Source of the DNA: Calidifonticultor sp964387355
GTDB taxonomy: Bacteria; Actinomycetota; Humimicrobiia; Humimicrobiales; Humimicrobiaceae
Length of the DNA: 9,012 nt
Direction: 5' to 3'
Assembly: GCA_964387355.1 (NCBI GenBank)
Contig: CAYLWJ010000004.1
Location: 1 to 9,012 of the forward strand
Part shown: piece by piece, positions 6,356 through 9,012 of the stretch
How the letters are laid out: each line of letters starts with the position of its first letter
Numbering within the stretch: the stretch's first letter is position 1
Position numbers and translations under genes: made by a program
Notes under the pieces: generated by a model
The model's input: the letters and a program-made list of their open reading frames with translations, nothing else
Told to the model about the DNA's origin: nothing
Databases searched by the model: none

Positions 6356-6374
6356 CATTACAAAGGAGAAAATA

Positions 6375-6605
6375 ATGACAGAAAAAGACACTGAATCAAA
6401 TTGCTTTAGCAAGAGAAATAAGAAAAATGGTGGACACAGTGGCTCAGGAATAATGGGTGCAGCATATTTTATGGCTTTTATTGGTGCAGCAGTTTACTAC
6501 ATTTCACCTACAACCACTGCAGGAGCAGGTTTTTTAGGTTTTTTAAAGGCACTTGTTTGGCCAGGGTTTCTAATTTTTGATTTGCTTAAATATCTTAATA
6601 TGTAA
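6375..6605 (+). CDS. Small two-helix membrane protein, conserved hypothetical type
   Basis: This 76-aa protein has a polar, Lys/Asn/Gly-rich N-terminus (residues 1-24) with one Cys. Two hydrophobic helices follow: GIMGAAYFMAFIGAAVYYIS (about 25-44), then, after TTTAGAG, FLGFLKALVWPGFLIFDLLK (about 53-72). The FLKALVWPxFLxxxLLK ending is a pattern I recognise from small uncharacterised membrane proteins in many bacteria; no function is known. The start is well supported by AAAGGAG 6 nt upstream. The gene follows the AIM24-family gene by 218 nt and may share its transcript. Confidence 0.8.
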   Translation: MTEKDTESNCFSKRNKKNGGHSGSGIMGAAYFMAFIGAAVYYISPTTTAGAGFLGFLKALVWPGFLIFDLLKYLNM

Positions 6606-6629
6606 TAAGATAACTCTTTTTTTAATATT

Positions 6630-6650
6630 AGTTTTACTCAAGTAAAAACT
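6630..6650. terminator. Hairpin between convergent genes
   Basis: AGTTTTAC (6630-6637) pairs with GTAAAAACT (6642-6650) around a TCAA loop with one bulged A. It lies exactly between the 76-aa gene and the stop of the opposing MFS gene, as expected for a shared terminator. However, neither side is followed by a proper T-run in its own transcription direction, so termination is uncertain. Confidence 0.4.
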
Positions 6651-7898
6651 TTAAGAAAGGTTTGCTGCTTTAATTGCTTTTAATTTTACCCTAAACAAAA
6701 TTAGGATTATAATAAAACAGCAAACTGAAACAACAATTAACAGTACATTAATACCAAGTATTTTATAATATTCCATTATATATCCACTTATGAGCTGGAA
6801 AAAAATAAGCCCCACAACAGACATTGAAATAGTAACACTTAAAATAGTACCTGAAGATTTTTTGTTTTCTTCAACTGCAATTGCGTTTAGTATTGGGAAA
6901 AAACTTGGATATGACATGGCTTGAATAATTAAAAAGAACAATTTTAAACAAACTATTTGAGAAATACTGTATAATATAGTACTGATACAGCCAATAATTG
7001 AAAAAATAAAAAGCAATTTTAATTCGCTTATTTTCTTTACTAATTGTCCCGAGATTATTACCCCAATAGAATTAAAAACCCAGAAAATAGTCAGAAAAGC
7101 AGAGCCAAAAGATATAGGGATATTAAAACTTGAAAAATATGTTGTAAGCCATATTGATAAAATTGAAAATATACCTATATTAAAAAATAATCCAGCACAG
7201 CAAAGCATAATAACTTTATTTCTCAGCACTTCTTTATAACTTAATAAACGATTATTATTTTTTTGAAAACTATTTTGACTTTTTTTATCTCTAAGGTTTA
7301 AATTACAGCCGCTTATATCGTGACATAACTTTAAAAAAAGAAAGGTCATAAAAAAAATCACTACAAAGAAAAATATAAAAATGAATTTTATCTCTAAATT
7401 TAAAAATAAAAAAATACTTATACCCAGTGGCCCTAAAACAGCCCCGATATACCAGAAAAAATCCAATTTTATGAAAACAGGGCTACAATTGGCATCAAAC
7501 ATTTTTGTTATATATGTATGAATACCTGAGTCTAGGATGCCGCAACCTAATCTTAAAAAAATTAGACTTATTATTAATACAAAAAGACTAATATAAATAC
7601 CAAAAATTAAAAAACCAGTTGCTAATATAATAAGACCAGATAATATTATACGTTTAAGGTTATATTTATCTGACAATCTTCCTGCAATAAATGTAGATAC
7701 AAGAGAAATTGTTGAGGATAAAAATAAAATCAGTCCAATCTTATCATATCCTATTTTTAATTTCTCCGATAGGATAGGAATTAGTGGATCTATAACTGTG
7801 TAAGCAATACCAAAAAAAATAAATATAATAAATAAAATGTTCAAACTAGAATTGCTGCTTTGATTTTTAAGTATTTTTTCCTCTTTTTCTACATACAT
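6651..7898 (-). CDS. MFS transporter, 12 membrane helices
   Basis: This 415-aa integral membrane protein has the major facilitator layout. A polar N-terminus (1-19) is followed by six helices, a basic central loop of about 35 residues (CHDISGCNLNLRDKKSQNSF and onward, about 192-228), and six more helices. The motif A position between helices 2 and 3 reads GRLSDKYNLKR (73-83), close to GxLxDRxGRR with Asp77 kept. An acidic-proline pair in helix 1 (IDPLIP) is also common in drug/sugar-efflux type MFS. The substrate cannot be told; a multidrug or metabolite exporter is the usual guess. ATG 7898 has no good ribosome binding site, so the true start could differ by a few codons. The gene lies downstream of vapBC, separated by 127 nt with a small hairpin, and is convergent with the AIM24 region. 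Confidence 0.85.
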   Translation of the reverse strand: MYVEKEEKILKNQSSNSSLNILFIIFIFFGIAYTVIDPLIPILSEKLKIGYDKIGLILFLSSTISLVSTFIAGRLSDKYNLKRIILSGLIILATGFLIFGIYISLFVLIISLIFLRLGCGILDSGIHTYITKMFDANCSPVFIKLDFFWYIGAVLGPLGISIFLFLNLEIKFIFIFFFVVIFFMTFLFLKLCHDISGCNLNLRDKKSQNSFQKNNNRLLSYKEVLRNKVIMLCCAGLFFNIGIFSILSIWLTTYFSSFNIPISFGSAFLTIFWVFNSIGVIISGQLVKKISELKLLFIFSIIGCISTILYSISQIVCLKLFFLIIQAMSYPSFFPILNAIAVEENKKSSGTILSVTISMSVVGLIFFQLISGYIMEYYKILGINVLLIVVSVCCFIIILILFRVKLKAIKAANLS

Positions 7899-7961
7899 GA
7901 ATTTATCGGCAAAGTTTAAAATTTTCTAACTAATAGATATGTTACAGATTTTTTAATATAC

Positions 7962-7988
7962 CTTTAAAACAATAAAATAAATTTATTG
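7962..7988 (-). terminator. Weak terminator after vapC
   Basis: On the minus strand CAATAAA (7988-7982) and TTTATTG (7976-7970) form a 7-bp hairpin with a 5-nt loop, followed directly by TTTT (7969-7966). It lies about 38 nt past the vapC stop and before the MFS gene. The stem is weak, so read-through into the MFS gene is possible. Confidence 0.4.
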
Positions 7989-8025
7989 CTATATTTTTTA
8001 CTAAATATTTCAACACTATTAAAAA

Positions 8026-8415
8026 TTAAGGGCATATTTTTTTAATATCATCCATTGGGAAATGACGAATATTTCTGGTTATAAGCGCTGCACCATTAAT
8101 TTTTGCAGTTGCAGCAATTAATGCATCTGGTATTGTTAAATTGTGGGATTTATAATATATCATCCTGTATTGCCCAGCAGTTTTAGCCATTAGTGCATCA
8201 ATATTTATTACAGTCATAATTTTTAAAAGTTCATCCACAGCTTGGTATTCCTGGGTAAATAAAAAAGAATAAATTTCTGCAACAGAAATAACTGAAACAT
8301 AACAAATATTATCAGTAAAATTGCCAACAATAGATGAAATATTTGTCTTTCCTCTTAAATGATCAATTAAAATATCAGTATCTATAAGATACTTCTGATT
8401 ATTTATATGTTTCAA
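8026..8415 (-). CDS. vapC: VapC-type toxin, PIN-domain ribonuclease
   Basis: VapC toxins are Mg2+-dependent endoribonucleases that cut tRNA or rRNA when released from their antitoxin. The 129 aa cover one PIN domain with all key residues: Asp12 in YLIDTDILIDHLRG, Glu47 in SVAEIYSF, Asp97 in LTIPDALIAATA, and TRNIRHF (113-119), where Asn115 sits near the fourth, variable acidic position. The start is TTG at 8415-8413, since no in-frame ATG exists before the catalytic strand. It overlaps the antitoxin gene by 17 nt, so the toxin is translated by coupling, with GGGAAAAGAGA just upstream inside the antitoxin gene. The length is normal for VapC, and the active site looks intact. Confidence 0.92.
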   Translation of the reverse strand: MKHINNQKYLIDTDILIDHLRGKTNISSIVGNFTDNICYVSVISVAEIYSFLFTQEYQAVDELLKIMTVINIDALMAKTAGQYRMIYYKSHNLTIPDALIAATAKINGAALITRNIRHFPMDDIKKICP

Positions 8416-8665
8416 TTCTCTTTTCCCAATCTTTTCGCATTTCTGAAACTATCTCTTCACTGCTAATTTTATCTTTGAAACGCTCTTTAAGCATCCCGTA
8501 AGTTTTTTCAAGAATGCGTTCTCCTGAACTATTGCCAAAATCTACCAATAACTTATAATCAATAGCCTCTCTAATTAGCTCAGCCACTGTTATTTTTTTA
8601 ACTTTTGAGAGTTTATTTAAGTTTTCAAATTGATCTTCTCTTATGAAAATACTTACTCTCTTCAT
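8399..8665 (-). CDS. RHH antitoxin of the VapBC module
   Basis: This 88-aa protein begins with a ribbon-helix-helix fold: strand KRVSIFIRE (2-10), helix EDQFENLNKLSKVKK, turn, helix TVAELIREAIDYKLL (to about 40). It thus binds DNA as a dimer through the strand. The C-terminal half (41-88) is charged and should wrap and inhibit the VapC toxin. It is first in the operon, as usual for antitoxins, and its 3' end overlaps the toxin gene by 17 nt. The ATG 8665 start is fixed by AAGGA 9 nt upstream. The gene is preceded by a strong promoter overlapped by palindromes, consistent with autorepression by the VapBC complex. Confidence 0.9.
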   Translation of the reverse strand: MKRVSIFIREDQFENLNKLSKVKKITVAELIREAIDYKLLVDFGNSSGERILEKTYGMLKERFKDKISSEEIVSEMRKDWEKRIETYK

Positions 8666-8671
8666 TTTAAT

Positions 8672-8695
8672 AAATCCTTCTTAAAATCCTTCTTA
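8672..8695 (-). repeat. Exact 12-bp tandem duplication carrying two ribosome binding sites
   Basis: AAATCCTTCTTA occurs twice back to back (8672-8683 and 8684-8695). On the coding strand this gives two copies of TAAGAAGGATTT, so the antitoxin mRNA carries two AAGGA Shine-Dalgarno sequences. Only the nearer one, 9 nt from the ATG, is at working distance; the second is 21 nt away. Confidence 0.7.
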
Positions 8696-8741
8696 ATTAA
8701 CTCCTTATAGCTTCAAAGTTTATCTTTTTTAAAAAATATAT

Positions 8742-8764
8742 ATACACATAATCATTATGTATAT
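8742..8764. promoter_or_regulatory. Operator palindrome over the vapBC -10
   Basis: ATACACATAAT and ATTATGTATAT are inverted arms around C8753, 11 bp each with a single mismatch (C8745/A8761). The palindrome fully covers the -10 hexamer at 8759-8754. This is where a ribbon-helix-helix antitoxin, alone or with VapC, is expected to bind and repress its own promoter. Confidence 0.65.
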
Positions 8765-8782
8765 TTTATATGCCTATGTCAA
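8754..8782 (-). promoter_or_regulatory. vapBC promoter (TTGACA-17-CATAAT)
   Basis: On the minus strand a perfect -35 TTGACA (8782-8777) is separated by exactly 17 nt from the -10 CATAAT (8759-8754), one base from consensus. This is the best promoter in the window. Transcription should start near 8747, giving a leader of about 80 nt before the antitoxin ATG. Confidence 0.75.
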
Positions 8783-8788
8783 GCATAT
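8768..8788. promoter_or_regulatory. Second inverted repeat over the vapBC -35
   Basis: ATATGC (8768-8773) and GCATAT (8783-8788) are perfect 6-bp arms with a 9-nt gap that contains most of the -35 hexamer. With the palindrome over the -10 it forms a two-site layout, but its sequence is different from the first (ACATAAT arms). It may be a second operator for the antitoxin or a site for another regulator. Confidence 0.45.
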
Positions 8789-8810
8789 CATTTAATTTTT
8801 ATTCAATAAT

Positions 8811-8855
8811 AATACTAATTTTAATATTAACTTAATTGCTCTACTTTTTAGTATT
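8811..8855 (-). terminator. Long-loop inverted repeat after the partial gene at the window edge
   Basis: AATACTAA (8811-8818) and TTAGTATT (8848-8855) are perfect 8-bp arms 29 nt apart, downstream of the stop at 8870. There is no convincing T-run, so a role as terminator for the minus-strand gene is only possible. Confidence 0.25.
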
Positions 8856-8869
8856 AACTAACACCATTT

Positions 8870-9012
8870 TCAGCTTCCTATTATATTTACATCTGCAACC
8901 TGCCCAGTAAAATTCCACCCAAAACCATAAACTTTAATTTCTTTTATAATTTGTGGTTTATCTTCTAATTCAAGAAGGTTTGGACTTATATACCAGAACC
9001 ATCTATCTTTTG
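8870..9012 (-). CDS. C-terminal end of an unidentified protein, 5' part outside the window
   Basis: 47 codons are open from the window edge to TGA at 8872-8870. The visible end reads DRWFWYISPNLLEL, then KEIKVYGFGWNFTGQVADVN. It is rich in aromatic and glycine residues with an alternating pattern that suggests beta strands, such as the end of an Ig-like or other beta domain of an exported protein. I do not recognise the family. It is probably a separate unit from vapBC, whose promoter lies about 90 bp downstream of its stop. Confidence 0.6.
   Translation of the reverse strand, partial: KDRWFWYISPNLLELEDKPQIIKEIKVYGFGWNFTGQVADVNIIGS

Noticed and set aside
7899..8025. Promoter for the MFS gene
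   Set aside because: Several TATA-like strings exist, but none has a -35 at a suitable distance, so no specific promoter could be supported.
1..9012. CRISPR array, insertion sequence, tRNA, rRNA or phage genes
   Set aside because: No regularly spaced repeats, terminal inverted repeats with a transposase, cloverleaf-like GC stems or phage proteins were visible on either strand.

Overview
The window is strongly AT-rich (roughly 70-75% A+T by eye) with compact bacterial genes, clear AAGGAG-type ribosome binding sites in front of several of them, and ATG, GTG or TTG starts. TGG is used for Trp and no gene has an internal in-frame TGA, so the standard bacterial code fits. A lipoprotein with a Gmad2-like domain, MgtE, a DUF165-type queuosine precursor transporter and a VapBC module would suit a low-GC Gram-positive-like or uncultured low-GC lineage. 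The sequence alone does not fix the taxon.

Layout. (1) Positions 1-697, minus: 3'-truncated queuosine precursor transporter, preceded by a 32-codon leucine-periodic small ORF (718-816). (2) Positions 1136-3444, plus: a tight three-gene unit made of a 77-aa glycine-zipper membrane protein, the Mg2+ channel MgtE, and a Gmad2-type lipoprotein. It ends in a small AT hairpin. (3) Positions 3502-4422, minus: a BASS/SBF-fold transporter, convergent with the unit above. (4) Positions 4423-5487: about 1 kb with no intact gene. It holds the frameshifted, internally deleted relic of an AAA/DUF4143-type ATPase at about 4803-5276. (5) Positions 5488-6605, plus: an AIM24/TIGR00266-family protein, a possibly decayed small membrane ORF, and a 76-aa two-helix membrane protein. 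(6) Positions 6651-7898, minus: an MFS transporter. (7) Positions 8026-8665, minus: a type II toxin-antitoxin pair (RHH antitoxin, PIN-domain VapC toxin) overlapping by 17 nt. Its promoter can be read (TTGACA-17-CATAAT) and is covered by two palindromes. (8) Positions 8870-9012, minus: the C-terminal end of an unidentified protein.

How the genes fit together. The mgtE unit is the only convincing multi-gene operon apart from vapBC. The other genes look like single-gene housekeeping or transport units separated by AT-rich spacers. I see no insertion sequence, CRISPR array, tRNA, rRNA or phage gene.

I found no convincing new multi-gene system. The points most worth a second look are the vapBC promoter/operator layout, the loss of the canonical Na+ ligands in the BASS-like transporter, the small glycine-zipper partner of MgtE, the ATPase relic, and the every-third-residue leucine ORF.
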